In this document: piece after piece, positions 1 through 8,475 of the stretch
Layout: the number at the start of each line of letters is the position of its first letter
How positions within the stretch are numbered: position 1 is the first letter of the stretch
Source: Microbispora corallina
GTDB lineage: Bacteria > Actinomycetota > Actinomycetes > Streptosporangiales > Streptosporangiaceae
Direction of reading: 5' to 3'
Length of the DNA: 64,000 nucleotides
Assembly: GCF_016863035.1 (NCBI RefSeq)
Contig: NZ_BOOC01000015.1
Location: 1 to 64,000, forward strand
Position numbers and translations under genes: made by a program
The notes under the pieces: generated by a model
The model's input: only the letters and a program-made list of their open reading frames with translations
Databases searched by the model: none
What the model was told of the DNA's origin: nothing

Positions 1-182
1 CGGGGACCGGCCTCGCGCCGCTGGTGGCCGGGACGGCGGTGTCCTTCGTCGTCGCCTACGCCTCGATCGCCTGGCTGCTTCGGTACGTCGCCCGCCACTC
101 CTTCACCGTCTTCGTGGTCTACCGGATCGCCGCCGGTGTGCTCCTGCTCGCCCTGCTCGGCGCCGGAGCGATCACCGCGTGA
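1..182 (+). CDS. uppP: Undecaprenyl-diphosphatase, C-terminal end (partial)
   Basis: This is the last 59 codons of a gene that begins left of the window. The visible part reads as membrane helices ending in FVVYRIAAGVLLLALL, matching the conserved F-x-YRI-x-G end of the BacA/UppP family. The enzyme dephosphorylates undecaprenyl diphosphate at the membrane, recycling the lipid carrier for cell-wall synthesis and giving bacitracin tolerance. It is housekeeping and probably unrelated to the biosynthetic genes that follow. The identification rests on the C-terminus only. Confidence 0.75.
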   Translation, partial: GTGLAPLVAGTAVSFVVAYASIAWLLRYVARHSFTVFVVYRIAAGVLLLALLGAGAITA

Positions 183-237
183 CCCCTGCCGGGCCCGTGA
201 TCCAGGCAGGAAGGGCCGGGCCACACACCGGCAAGCG

Positions 238-1428
238 CTAGACGCGCCTGGCGGCCGACACGACGACCGACGTGAGGACCACGAGCCCCGCGGCGGCCCA
301 CAGCACGCCGGTCACGGTGACCGTGCCCACGATGAGGCTGCCGAACAGGGCCCCCAGCGCGATGGCCAGGTTGAACATGCAGGTGTTGAGCCCGGTGGCG
401 GCCTCGACGCCCTGGGGCGCCGCCTTGATGATCCAGGTCTGCACGCTCACCGGCAGGCCGCCGAACGCGAGACCCCACAGGATCAGCAGGATCGACCCGG
501 TCACGGGGCTGCCGCCGAGGAACGGGAACAGCGCCAGTACCGCCGCGAGCGTCAGGCTGACCGCGACGATGGTGGCGCGGACGTCGCGGCCCGCCCACGA
601 TCCGGCGACGAGGTTGCCGGCCATGCCGGCCACGCCGTACGCGAGCAGCAGCGGACCGACGAACGTGGCGTCCACGCCGGAGACGTCCTGCAGGACCGGG
701 CTGACGAACGTGAACGCGCCGTAGTGCCCGGCCACGAGCAGGAAGGTGGCGACGACCCCGACCCGTACGGCCGGTGTGCGGAGCTGGTCGGCCAGCGTGC
801 GCAGTCGGACCGGCTCGGTGGCGGGCATCCGGGGGAGCAGCACGGACAGCGCGGCGACCAGCAGGAGCGCGATCGCGGCGACCGCGGCGAACGCGAGGCG
901 CCAGCCGGCGAACTCGCCGAGGACCGTGCCCGCGGGGACGCCGAGGACGTTGGCCGCCATTGCCCCGAAGAAGATCAGCGATGTCGCCCTGGCCACGTGC
1001 GACGGGGGGACCAGCCGTACGCCGAGACCAGCGGCGAGCGACCAGAAGCCGCCGATGCTGACGCCCACGAACAGACGCGCCACCATCAGCACGGCGTATC
1101 CCGGCGTCAGCGCCGACACCACGTTGGCCGCCATCGCCAGGAGGATCAGCCCGAGCAGGACCACCCGCCGGTCCAGCCCCCGGATCGCCACGGGGAGCAG
1201 CGGCGCGGTGACCGCGGCGACCAGGCCGGACACGGTCACCATGAGGCCCACCTCGCCGTCGGAGACGTGCAGGCCCCCGCCGATCGCGGTGAGAAGTCCC
1301 ATGGGCAGGTTCTCGACGGTGACCACCAGGAAGGTCCCCAGCGCGACGGCGACCATCGCGATCCAGTTCCTGAGGGGCACCCGCTCCGGCGTGGGGACCG
1401 GGGCGGGGACGGACTCGACCTGCGTCAT
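238..1428 (-). CDS. MFS transporter, DHA1 (drug:H+ antiporter) type
   Basis: A 396-residue protein with about 12 hydrophobic segments, beginning around RNWIAMVAVALGTFLVV and holding the usual loop GLDRRVVLLGLILLAMAAN between helices 2 and 3. The family exports small molecules or drugs using the proton gradient. I chose ATG 1428 because a GAGGAG lies just upstream; the frame stays open for 43 more codons but that extension is low-complexity. The gene is divergent from the TrpF/UPRT/IndC run and shares its 430-bp upstream region. Export of the locus product is therefore a reasonable guess, but nothing in the sequence gives the substrate. Confidence 0.8.
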   Translation of the reverse strand: MTQVESVPAPVPTPERVPLRNWIAMVAVALGTFLVVTVENLPMGLLTAIGGGLHVSDGEVGLMVTVSGLVAAVTAPLLPVAIRGLDRRVVLLGLILLAMAANVVSALTPGYAVLMVARLFVGVSIGGFWSLAAGLGVRLVPPSHVARATSLIFFGAMAANVLGVPAGTVLGEFAGWRLAFAAVAAIALLLVAALSVLLPRMPATEPVRLRTLADQLRTPAVRVGVVATFLLVAGHYGAFTFVSPVLQDVSGVDATFVGPLLLAYGVAGMAGNLVAGSWAGRDVRATIVAVSLTLAAVLALFPFLGGSPVTGSILLILWGLAFGGLPVSVQTWIIKAAPQGVEAATGLNTCMFNLAIALGALFGSLIVGTVTVTGVLWAAAGLVVLTSVVVSAARRV

Positions 1429-1856
1429 GGGGATCGCTCCTCTGCTCTCGGGCCTCGGAATTGCATTTCTCACCGCCGTTTCTCGCGCACGCGCCGCGGA
1501 CGCCTCGGCAACGGACGTTAGATTCGAATTCCGTGCGCGGTCAACGCGCATTCCCAAGAATCGGGGACGAGCTCTTTTCTTTCAGGGGGGAAGCGGGGTT
1601 GCCGCCGGGGCGCGGGCATTTGTGTCGGAGAAGTACGGTTATGCCCTATATCGTCCTGCTCTGCAGTGGGGGGCGTTAGGGGTTGTGAGAAAGTGCGCCC
1701 GCCGCGAATTCTGAATATGTCCGGCTGGCCGAGAGGGTGAATTCCCTGGCACCGGGACCGTGCTGTCACGGGGCTGTTCACGGTATTCGTTCCCCGGCCG
1801 GGTGCAATTCGCTCCCAACCGATGCCGGCCGACGCCGGCGGGAAAGGCGGGTCACC
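1429..1856. promoter_or_regulatory. Divergent intergenic region between MFS gene and trpF-like gene
   Basis: This 428-bp gap separates the exporter and the biosynthetic run and must hold both promoters. It is less GC-rich than the genes and has GAATTC three times (near 1526, 1706 and 1740), but I see no palindrome convincing enough to call an operator and no clear -35/-10 pair. I see no gene in it. Confidence 0.4.
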
Positions 1857-2549
1857 ATGCATGGACTGATTCAAGTGGCCGGTGTGATCGACCAGGCCGA
1901 GGCGGACCTGATCGTCGAGGAGGGCGCCGACTGGCTGGGCTTCGCGTTGCGGCTCCCGGCCAAGAACGAGGACCTGTCCGAGGCGGACGCCGCGGCGATC
2001 ATCAAGGAGATCCAGCCGGAGCACCGGGGCGTCGTGATCACCTACCTGACGGAGGCCGAGGAGATCAAGGCGTTCTGCGGGGAGCTGGGCGTCACCGCCA
2101 TCCAGCTGCACGGCGACGTGACGCCCGGCGAGCTGCGGACCCTCCGCCGCATCGCCCCCGACCTGTACGTGCTCAAGAGCCTCGTGGTCAAGCAGGACAA
2201 CGTCGACGAGCTGGCCGGGATCGTGGACGAGGCGGCCGAGTGGGTCGACATGTTCATCACCGACAGCTTCAACCCGGCCACCGGCGCCAAGGGCGCCACC
2301 GGGCTCCTGCACGACTGGTCGATCAGTGCCGAGCTGGTGCGGATCTCGCCGCGGCCGCTGATGCTGGCGGGCGGGCTGAACCCGGGCAACGTGGCGGCGG
2401 CGATCGCGGAGGTCCGCCCGGCCGCCGTCGACGCGCACACCGGTCTGGAGGACCCGGTCACCCGGCGGAAGGACCGCGTGAAGGTGCGCACGTTCGTGGC
2501 CGAGGCCCGCAGGGCCTTCGCCGAGCTGGGGACGGGTGTGGTCGTATGA
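1857..2549 (+). CDS. Phosphoribosylanthranilate isomerase-like (TrpF-like) protein lacking the catalytic Cys
   Basis: A 230-residue TIM-barrel protein. Family landmarks are present: GADWLGFAL near residue 23, IQLHGD, TDSFNPATGAKGATG with the Asp that acts as general acid in TrpF, LAGGLNPGNV, and the phosphate-site end DAHTGLEDP followed by KD. The N-terminal motif that should read KICGLT instead reads QVAGVI, so the Cys general base is missing. A standard role in tryptophan synthesis is thus unlikely. ATG 1857 follows GGAAAGGCGGG. The stop overlaps the next start by ATGA, so the protein is probably co-produced with the UPRT-like enzyme. A role in handling a phosphoribosyl intermediate, or a structural role, is inference. 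Confidence 0.7.
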   Translation: MHGLIQVAGVIDQAEADLIVEEGADWLGFALRLPAKNEDLSEADAAAIIKEIQPEHRGVVITYLTEAEEIKAFCGELGVTAIQLHGDVTPGELRTLRRIAPDLYVLKSLVVKQDNVDELAGIVDEAAEWVDMFITDSFNPATGAKGATGLLHDWSISAELVRISPRPLMLAGGLNPGNVAAAIAEVRPAAVDAHTGLEDPVTRRKDRVKVRTFVAEARRAFAELGTGVVV

Positions 2550-3217
2550 CCACCGCGACGGCGGCGGGGGTCGGCACCGTCCGCCTGCTGCCGCAGACCC
2601 GGGCCCTGCGGGCGCTGCACACGGTCATGCGCGACCGGCACGCCGGCCGCGACGAGTTCGTCACCTCGTCGGGCCGCGTCATCCGGCAGCTGATCGAGAC
2701 GGCGCTCGACCTCCTCCCGTTCGAGCCGCGCGAGGTCTGCACACCGGTGGGGCGCACCTATCGCGGGTTGCGGATGACGCCGCACATCTGCGGCGTGTCC
2801 GTCCTGCGGGCCGGGGACAGCATGGAGTCCGAGCTGCGGGCGATCGCCCCGGGGGTGCGGATCGGCAAGATCCTCATCCAGCGGGACAAGGTCACGAAAC
2901 TTCCGCACCTGTACTACGCGGCGCTGCCCGCGGACATCGACCGGCGGCACGTGCTGCTGCTGGACCCGATGCTGGCCACCGGCGGGACCGCGCTGGCCGC
3001 CATCGAGGTCCTGCTCGGCCAGGGCGTCGAGGAGGACGCCATCGTGTTCGTCACCCTGCTGTCCTCCCCGGAGGGCATCAAGGCGGTCCACGAGCGCCAC
3101 CCGCGCGTACGGATCGTCACGTCGGCCGTCGAGGAACGGCTCAACGAGAACGCGTACATGATCCCCGGAATCGGCGACTTCGGCGACCGCTACTTCGGCA
3201 CCGACGTCGTGCGATGA
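2546..3217 (+). CDS. Uracil phosphoribosyltransferase-like protein
   Basis: A 223-residue type-I phosphoribosyltransferase. The PRPP loop LLLDPMLATGGTA (about residue 135) and the uracil-binding end IPGIGDFGDRYFGTD are complete. UPRT makes UMP from uracil and PRPP. The FGDRYFGTD ending looks more like eukaryotic-type UPRT than the bacterial GDAGDR form. It is coupled by ATGA to the TrpF-like gene and sits just before the IndC-type NRPS. As I recall, a UPRT homologue in the minimycin pathway takes part in self-protection, so a pathway role is more likely than housekeeping salvage. I cannot exclude simple uracil salvage. Confidence 0.8.
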   Translation: MTTATAAGVGTVRLLPQTRALRALHTVMRDRHAGRDEFVTSSGRVIRQLIETALDLLPFEPREVCTPVGRTYRGLRMTPHICGVSVLRAGDSMESELRAIAPGVRIGKILIQRDKVTKLPHLYYAALPADIDRRHVLLLDPMLATGGTALAAIEVLLGQGVEEDAIVFVTLLSSPEGIKAVHERHPRVRIVTSAVEERLNENAYMIPGIGDFGDRYFGTDVVR

Positions 3218-3348
3218 GGGGACGCGTTCCACCAACCGGCGCCCTGGTCGTCGTCGCAGCCGTCGTGCTCGCCCGGACCGGGCCGGCCGCATCCACGGCC
3301 GGGCACGGCGGAGCTCCGGCGGCGCCGGGGAGGACGGTCTCCCCGTAA
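3214..3348 (+). CDS. Possible small hydrophobic ORF (44 aa)
   Basis: An ATG overlaps the stop of the UPRT gene as ATGA and opens a 44-codon frame with a hydrophobic stretch GALVVVAAVVLA near its N-terminus, so it could be a small membrane or secreted peptide. It has no recognisable motif and no Shine-Dalgarno of its own. High-GC DNA gives such frames by chance, so it is listed with low confidence. Confidence 0.2.
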   Translation: MRGRVPPTGALVVVAAVVLARTGPAASTAGHGGAPAAPGRTVSP

Positions 3349-3380
3349 CCCTCCTTATCCGTCCCATGCAGGGGGAGTAA

Positions 3381-6300
3381 ATGAACACTCCACGCACTGA
3401 AGCGCGGCGGAAAGCACCAGACAACACCTGCCTTCCCGATCTGCTCGACGCGCAGGTCCGCATGCGCCCACAGGACACGGCGGTCGTCTGCGGAGACGGC
3501 CGGCTGACCTTCCGGGAGCTCGCGGACGGCAGCGCGGCGCTCGGCGGCTACCTGCGAGAGCTCGGCGTCGCCCCCGACGACCGGGTGGGGCTCTTCGTGG
3601 AGCCCTCGCTCGACCTGATGGTCGGCGTGTGGGGAATCCTGTACGCCGGCGGGGCGTACCTGCCGCTGTCCCCGGAGTATCCCGAGGAGCGGCTGCGGTA
3701 CATGCTGGAGGACGCCCGCGTCCGGGTCGTCGTCACCCAGGACGAGCTCGTGTCCAGGCTGGCCGAGCTGGCGCCCGCCGGGACGAGGATCGTCACGCTG
3801 AAGGACGCCGACCGGCTCACCGGGCCGCCGGGAACCCACCCGGACCTGCGCCCCGGACACCTGGCGTACGTCATCTACACCTCCGGCAGCACCGGGAAAC
3901 CGAAGGGGGTGATGATCGAGCACCGCAGCATCGTCAGCCAGATGCGGTGGCTGAAGGCCGCCTACGGCATCGACCACGAGAAGACCGTCGTGCAGAAGAC
4001 GCCGATGAGCTTCGACGCGGCGCAGTGGGAGATCCTCGCGCCGGCGTGCGGCTCGGTGGTCGCCGTGGGACCGCCCGGCGTGTACCGGGACGCCGAGCGG
4101 CTGATCGACGTCATCAGGACGCACGAGGTCACCACGCTGCAGTGCGTCCCGACGCTGCTGACGGCGCTGCTGGACACCGACGAGCTGCAGACCTGCCGGT
4201 CGCTGACGCAGGTCTTCACCGGCGGCGAGGTCCTGTCCAAGACGCTCGCGACGAACTTCCTCGAGACCCTGTCCCGCTGCGAGCTGATCAACCTGTACGG
4301 GCCGACCGAGTGCACGATCAACTCGTCGGCGTACACCGTGGACCGCGCCACCGTCGGGGAGGGCCCGAACGCGATCTCGATCGGCGCCCCGGTCGACCAC
4401 ACCGAGTACCACATCCTCGACGTCGGCGGGGCGCCGGCGGCGGTCGGCGAGATCGGCGAGCTGTACATCGGAGGCGTCCAGATCGCCCGCGGCTACCTGC
4501 ACCGTCCGGAGCTGACCGCGGAGCGGTTCGTGCCGAACCGGTTCGGCGAGGGCAGGCTGTTCAAGACCGGCGACCTCGCGTACTGGAACGCCGACGGCAC
4601 GGTGCAGTTCGTCGGCCGGGCGGACAACCAGGTCAAGCTGCGCGGCTTCCGGGTCGAGCTGGACGAGATCAAGCTCGCGATCGAGACCCACGACTGGGTC
4701 AAGCACGCCGCGGTCATCGTGAAGAACGACCCGCGCACCGGGTTCCAGAATTTGATCGCCTGCGTCGAGCTGAACCCCAAGGAAGCGGCCCTGATGGACC
4801 AGGGCAACCACGGCGCGCACCACCAGTCCAAGGAGAGCAGGCTCCAGGTCAGGGCGCAGCTGTCGAACGCCGGGGCCCGGGACGACGAGGACCTCGCCGG
4901 CAGGCCGGTGATCGACCTGCCCGGCAGGGAGGCGACCGCGAGGCAGCGCGCGCTGGCGTTCGCCCGCAAGACCTACCGGTTCTACGAGGGCGGGCAGACC
5001 AGCCGCGGCGACATCCTGAAACTGCTGGCCAGGCAGGTGACGGGCGCGCCCTCCCGCGGGCTCGGCACCCTGGGCCTGGAGGAGCTCGGCGAGATCCTGC
5101 GGCACTTCGGGCAGCACCTCAGCGAGGAGCGGCTGCTGCCGAAGTACGCGTACGCCTCGCCCGGCGCGCTGTACGCGACCCAGCTGTACCTCGAGGTCGA
5201 CCGGGTCGGCGGCCTCGCCCCCGGCCTCTACTACCACCACCCGGTGCACCACCGGCTCGTGCTGCTCAGGCCGGCGGCCGAGGGGCCGGAGCCGCGGGTG
5301 AAGCTGCACTTCGTCGGCAAGAAGCGGGCGATCGAACCGGTCTACAAGAACAACATCCGCGAGGTCCTCGAGATCGAGACCGGGCACATGGTCGGCCTGT
5401 TCGAGGAGGTGCTGCCCGAGTACGGCCTGGACATCAGGGCCCTGGAGTACGCGCCGGCCACGAAGGAGCGCCTGGGCTGCGCCGAAGAGGACGACTACAT
5501 CGGCACGTTCGAGCTGGTCCCCTACGCGGGGCCCCGCACGGACGAGGTCGACGTCTACGTCCAGGCGCATCCCGGCAAGGTCCCCGACCTGCAGGCCGGC
5601 CAGTACGCCTACGAGAACGGGCGGCTGCGGCTGATCTCCGAGGAGCTCATCCTCAAGAAGCACGTCATCGCCATCAACCAGCAGGTCTACGACCGGGCCG
5701 GCATCGGCGTCTCGGTGGTCAGCAGGAACGGCGAGGACTGGCTGCGCTACATCGACCTGGGCCGCACGCTGCAGCACCTGTCGATGAACGACCTCAACTT
5801 CGGGTTCATGTCGTCCGGGTACAGCTCGAAGACCGGCGATGACCTGCCCTCAGCGCGCCGGATCGACGCCATCCTGCGCAGTTGCGGCCGGCCCACCGGC
5901 CCGTCGTACTTCTTCGTCGGCGGCCGTGTGAGCGACGCGCAGCGGCTGAGCGAGGGGATGAAGGAGGACGCGGTCCACATGCGGGGCCCGGCGGAAATGA
6001 TCAGGGACGACCTGATCAACTTCCTGCCGGACTACATGATCCCCAACAAGGTCGTCGTGCTGGACCGGCTGCCGTTCACGGCCAACGGCAAGATCGACGT
6101 CAAGGCCCTGGCCGCGTCGGACAAGACGAACGCGGACACCTCCGACCAGCCGTTCGTCGCGCCGCGGACCGTCACCGAGCGCCGGATCGCCGAGCTGTGG
6201 AAGAAGGCGATGAAGCGGGAGACGGTCTCGGTGCGGGACGACTTCTTCGCCTCCGGCGGGAACTCGCTCATCGCGGTCGGCCTGATCAACAGGATCAACC

Positions 6301-7454
6301 GGGAGTTCTGCGCCTCCGTGCCGCTGCAGGCGCTGTTCGAGTGCCCCACGGTGGAGAAGCTCGCCCGGCTGGTCGACGGGCGCGAGCAGGAGGAGTGCAC
6401 GCGGCTGGTGCCGTTGCAGCGGGAGGGGGCGGACAACCCCGTCTACTGCTGGCCCGGTCTCGGCGGCTACCCCCTCAACCTGCGCCTGCTGGCCGGCGAG
6501 ATGGGCGCCGAGCGGCCCTTCTACGGCGTGCAGGCGTACGGCATCAACGCCGGCGAGGTCCCGTACGCGACCATCGTGGAGATGGCGGCCGAGGACGTCC
6601 GGATGATCAGGCGGCGCCAGCCGGCCGGTCCGTACACGCTGTGGGGGTACTCGTTCGGCGCGCGCGTCGCGTTCGAGGCCGCCTACCAGCTGGAGCAGGC
6701 CGGCGAACAGGTGGACCACCTGTTCCTGATCGCGCCGGGCTCGCCCAAGGTCGACGCCGGGGACCCCGCGCACGCGCACGAGGCCGGCTACCACAACAGG
6801 GCGTACCTGACGATCCTCTTCTCGGTCTTCGCGGGCACGATCAGCGGGCCGCTGCTGGAGCGGTGCCTGGCCGAGGTCCGGGACGAGGACGGCTTCGCCG
6901 CCTTCATCCACCGCCACTTCCCCGACCTGGACGTCGACCTGGTGCGCCGCATCATGCGGGTGGTGGGCCAGACCTTCGAGTTCACGTACACCTTCCGCGA
7001 GCTGACCCGGCGGCGCATCCAGGCGCCGATGACGGTGTTCAAGGCGAGGGGTGACGACTACTCGTTCCTGGAGAACAGCAGCGGTTACTCGGCCACGCCC
7101 CCGGTCGTCGTCGATCTGGAGGCCGACCACTACGCCCTGCTCAGGGAGCAGGGGATCGGCGAGCTGACCGCCGCCATCCGGGACCGTCTCGGCGCCGACA
7201 AGGAGATCATCATGCCGCACGTCAGCATCAAGCACTTCCCGGTGTCCCTCACCGAGCAGCAGCACTCCGACCTGGTCGCGGCCGTGACCGCGGCGATGAC
7301 GAGCGCCTTCGGCTGCGACGAGGGCGCGGTGTCGATCATCCTGGAGCCGGTCGCGAAGGAGCTGTGGGACCAGCAGGTCTACATCCCCGAGATCGTCAAC
7401 CGCAGGCACGAGCTGGGCAAGCTGCCGAACTACGGCCCCGCGGCCTCGAACTGA
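3381..7454 (+). CDS. indC: Indigoidine synthetase-type NRPS (A-Ox-T-TE) with C-terminal PptA-like tautomerase domain
   Basis: A 1357-residue single-module NRPS. Order: adenylation domain with [12 protein letters not shown] near residue 165; an FMN oxidase domain (about 490-830) inserted inside it, opened by the stretch [18 protein letters not shown] typical of BpsA/IndC; adenylation end [14 protein letters not shown] near 897; carrier protein GGNSL with Ser962 for phosphopantetheine; thioesterase GYSFG with Ser1091. IndC enzymes activate L-glutamine, cyclise and oxidise it, and two units give blue indigoidine. BpsA-type proteins end near residue 1280; here about 79 residues follow, starting [10 protein letters not shown], closely matching the PptA/4-oxalocrotonate tautomerase family. 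GGGGGA precedes ATG 3381. The downstream IndA-type gene starts 10 nt after the stop. Confidence 0.92.
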   Translation: MNTPRTEARRKAPDNTCLPDLLDAQVRMRPQDTAVVCGDGRLTFRELADGSAALGGYLRELGVAPDDRVGLFVEPSLDLMVGVWGILYAGGAYLPLSPEYPEERLRYMLEDARVRVVVTQDELVSRLAELAPAGTRIVTLKDADRLTGPPGTHPDLRPGHLAYVIYTSGSTGKPKGVMIEHRSIVSQMRWLKAAYGIDHEKTVVQKTPMSFDAAQWEILAPACGSVVAVGPPGVYRDAERLIDVIRTHEVTTLQCVPTLLTALLDTDELQTCRSLTQVFTGGEVLSKTLATNFLETLSRCELINLYGPTECTINSSAYTVDRATVGEGPNAISIGAPVDHTEYHILDVGGAPAAVGEIGELYIGGVQIARGYLHRPELTAERFVPNRFGEGRLFKTGDLAYWNADGTVQFVGRADNQVKLRGFRVELDEIKLAIETHDWVKHAAVIVKNDPRTGFQNLIACVELNPKEAALMDQGNHGAHHQSKESRLQVRAQLSNAGARDDEDLAGRPVIDLPGREATARQRALAFARKTYRFYEGGQTSRGDILKLLARQVTGAPSRGLGTLGLEELGEILRHFGQHLSEERLLPKYAYASPGALYATQLYLEVDRVGGLAPGLYYHHPVHHRLVLLRPAAEGPEPRVKLHFVGKKRAIEPVYKNNIREVLEIETGHMVGLFEEVLPEYGLDIRALEYAPATKERLGCAEEDDYIGTFELVPYAGPRTDEVDVYVQAHPGKVPDLQAGQYAYENGRLRLISEELILKKHVIAINQQVYDRAGIGVSVVSRNGEDWLRYIDLGRTLQHLSMNDLNFGFMSSGYSSKTGDDLPSARRIDAILRSCGRPTGPSYFFVGGRVSDAQRLSEGMKEDAVHMRGPAEMIRDDLINFLPDYMIPNKVVVLDRLPFTANGKIDVKALAASDKTNADTSDQPFVAPRTVTERRIAELWKKAMKRETVSVRDDFFASGGNSLIAVGLINRINREFCASVPLQALFECPTVEKLARLVDGREQEECTRLVPLQREGADNPVYCWPGLGGYPLNLRLLAGEMGAERPFYGVQAYGINAGEVPYATIVEMAAEDVRMIRRRQPAGPYTLWGYSFGARVAFEAAYQLEQAGEQVDHLFLIAPGSPKVDAGDPAHAHEAGYHNRAYLTILFSVFAGTISGPLLERCLAEVRDEDGFAAFIHRHFPDLDVDLVRRIMRVVGQTFEFTYTFRELTRRRIQAPMTVFKARGDDYSFLENSSGYSATPPVVVDLEADHYALLREQGIGELTAAIRDRLGADKEIIMPHVSIKHFPVSLTEQQHSDLVAAVTAAMTSAFGCDEGAVSIILEPVAKELWDQQVYIPEIVNRRHELGKLPNYGPAASN
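7200..7214 (+). promoter_or_regulatory. Internal ribosome binding site and start codon for a free tautomerase
   Basis: Within indC, AAGGAG (7200-7205) is followed by six bases and an in-frame ATG (7212) whose next codon is Pro. Initiation here would give an 80-residue protein, [10 protein letters not shown] onwards, the usual size of PptA. Tautomerases of this family use an N-terminal proline exposed by removal of Met as catalytic base. The fused domain alone could not provide that, but an internally initiated product could. The signal is seen directly; its use is inference. Confidence 0.5.
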
Positions 7455-7464
7455 GGGAGTGACG

Positions 7465-8412
7465 ATGACTGGAGATCGGCACGGGGGCATCCCGCTGGTG
7501 TACGCCGAGGAGGTCGCGGACGCCCTCGCCGAGGGCCGGCCCGTGGTGGCGCTGGAGTCGAACGTCATCACCCACGGACTGCCGTACCCGGACAACGCCG
7601 CGACGGCCAGGAAGGTCGAGGAGGCGGTCCGCGCGGGCGGCGCCGTCCCGGCCACGATCTGCCTGGAGGACGGCCGGATCAAGGTCGGCATGACCGACCG
7701 GGACGTCGACCGGTTCGCCTCGACCGGCGGCATCCCCAAGGTCAGCAGCCGGGACATGCCGGTGGTCCTGGCCCAGGGCGGGCCCGGCGCGCTGACGGTC
7801 GCCAGCTCGGTCGTGGCGGCCGAGCTGGCCGGCATCCCGTTCTTCGCGTCGGCCGGCATCGGCGGGGTGCACCGGGGCGCCGAGAAGACGATGGACATCT
7901 CCTCCGACCTGATCCAGTTCACCCGGTCGAAGGTGGCGGTCGTCTGCGCCGGGGCCAAGAGCATCCTCGACCTGGCCCTGACCCTGGAGTACCTGGAGAC
8001 CCACTGTGTCCCGGTGGTGTCCTACCGGTCGGACGACTTCCCCGCGTTCTACTGCGTGTCCAGCGGCATCCGCAGCCCCCAGCGGCTGGACGACGAGCGG
8101 GTGATCGCCCGGGCGGTGGAGAGCCACTGGGCGCTCGGCAACCGGAGCGCGTTCCTGATCACCACTCCCGTGCGGGAGGAGGACGCGATCGACACCGCCG
8201 ACGTGGACGCGGCCATCGCCGGGGCGACGGCGGCGGCGGAACGCGACGGCGTGCGCGGCAACGCGATCACGAAGTACCTGATGCGCGCGGTCGACGCCGC
8301 CACCGAGGGCCGGTCCTCCCGGGCCAACATGTCCGTGCTCGTCAGCACGGCCGAGGTGGGCGGCCGGCTGGCCGCCGCGCACGCGCGGTACCTCCGGGAG
8401 ACCGGAGCGTGA
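7465..8412 (+). CDS. indA: Pseudouridine-5'-phosphate glycosidase family protein (IndA/PsuG type)
   Basis: A 315-residue protein of the PsuG/IndA family, which reversibly makes or breaks the C-glycosidic bond between ribose 5-phosphate and a pyrimidine-like base. All known active-site positions of E. coli PsuG have counterparts: Glu31 (VALESN), Lys92 (GIPKVSS), Asp148 (SSDL), Lys165 (CAGAKSILD, the Schiff-base lysine) and Asn266 (RGNAITK). It should be active. AGGGAG sits five bases before ATG 7465; a GTG six bases earlier is the less likely start. It follows the NRPS directly. In indigoidine loci IndA is an accessory gene, and in C-nucleoside pathways such as minimycin this family joins ribose 5-phosphate to the NRPS product. 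Confidence 0.9.
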   Translation: MTGDRHGGIPLVYAEEVADALAEGRPVVALESNVITHGLPYPDNAATARKVEEAVRAGGAVPATICLEDGRIKVGMTDRDVDRFASTGGIPKVSSRDMPVVLAQGGPGALTVASSVVAAELAGIPFFASAGIGGVHRGAEKTMDISSDLIQFTRSKVAVVCAGAKSILDLALTLEYLETHCVPVVSYRSDDFPAFYCVSSGIRSPQRLDDERVIARAVESHWALGNRSAFLITTPVREEDAIDTADVDAAIAGATAAAERDGVRGNAITKYLMRAVDAATEGRSSRANMSVLVSTAEVGGRLAAAHARYLRETGA

Positions 8413-8427
8413 GTTCTCGTGGGACTG

Positions 8428-8457
8428 GAGCCCCGGATCCGCGCGGGTCCGGGGCTC
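8428..8457. terminator. Hairpin between convergent indA and tryptophan-catabolic operon
   Basis: A perfect 10-bp stem (GAGCCCCGGA / TCCGGGGCTC) with a 10-nt loop lies 16 nt after the indA stop and 18 nt from the end of the convergent operon. It has no U-run, as is common in high-GC actinomycetes, and could stop transcription from both sides. Confidence 0.65.
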
Positions 8458-8475
8458 CTCCATCGGCCCGGAGGC

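Noticed and set aside
1520-1750. Three GAATTC copies as an operator set before the TrpF-like gene
   Set aside because: The copies are 6-bp palindromes with no shared flanks or regular spacing.
1857-2549. Reading the TrpF-like gene as part of tryptophan biosynthesis, paired with the nearby tryptophan catabolic operon
   Set aside because: The catalytic Cys is missing, no other trp biosynthetic gene is near, and it is coupled to the UPRT/NRPS genes rather than to the catabolic operon, which runs on the other strand.
3141-5777. Very long open frame on the minus strand opposite the NRPS gene
   Set aside because: It is a by-product of high-GC third positions: the sequence is Arg/Asp/Val-rich with no domain, while the opposite strand codes for an unmistakable IndC.
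7212-7454. The tautomerase domain as the 4-oxalocrotonate tautomerase of the tryptophan operon
   Set aside because: It lies on the opposite strand within indC and resembles PptA rather than XylH; the deaminase route gives 4-oxalocrotonate without needing it.
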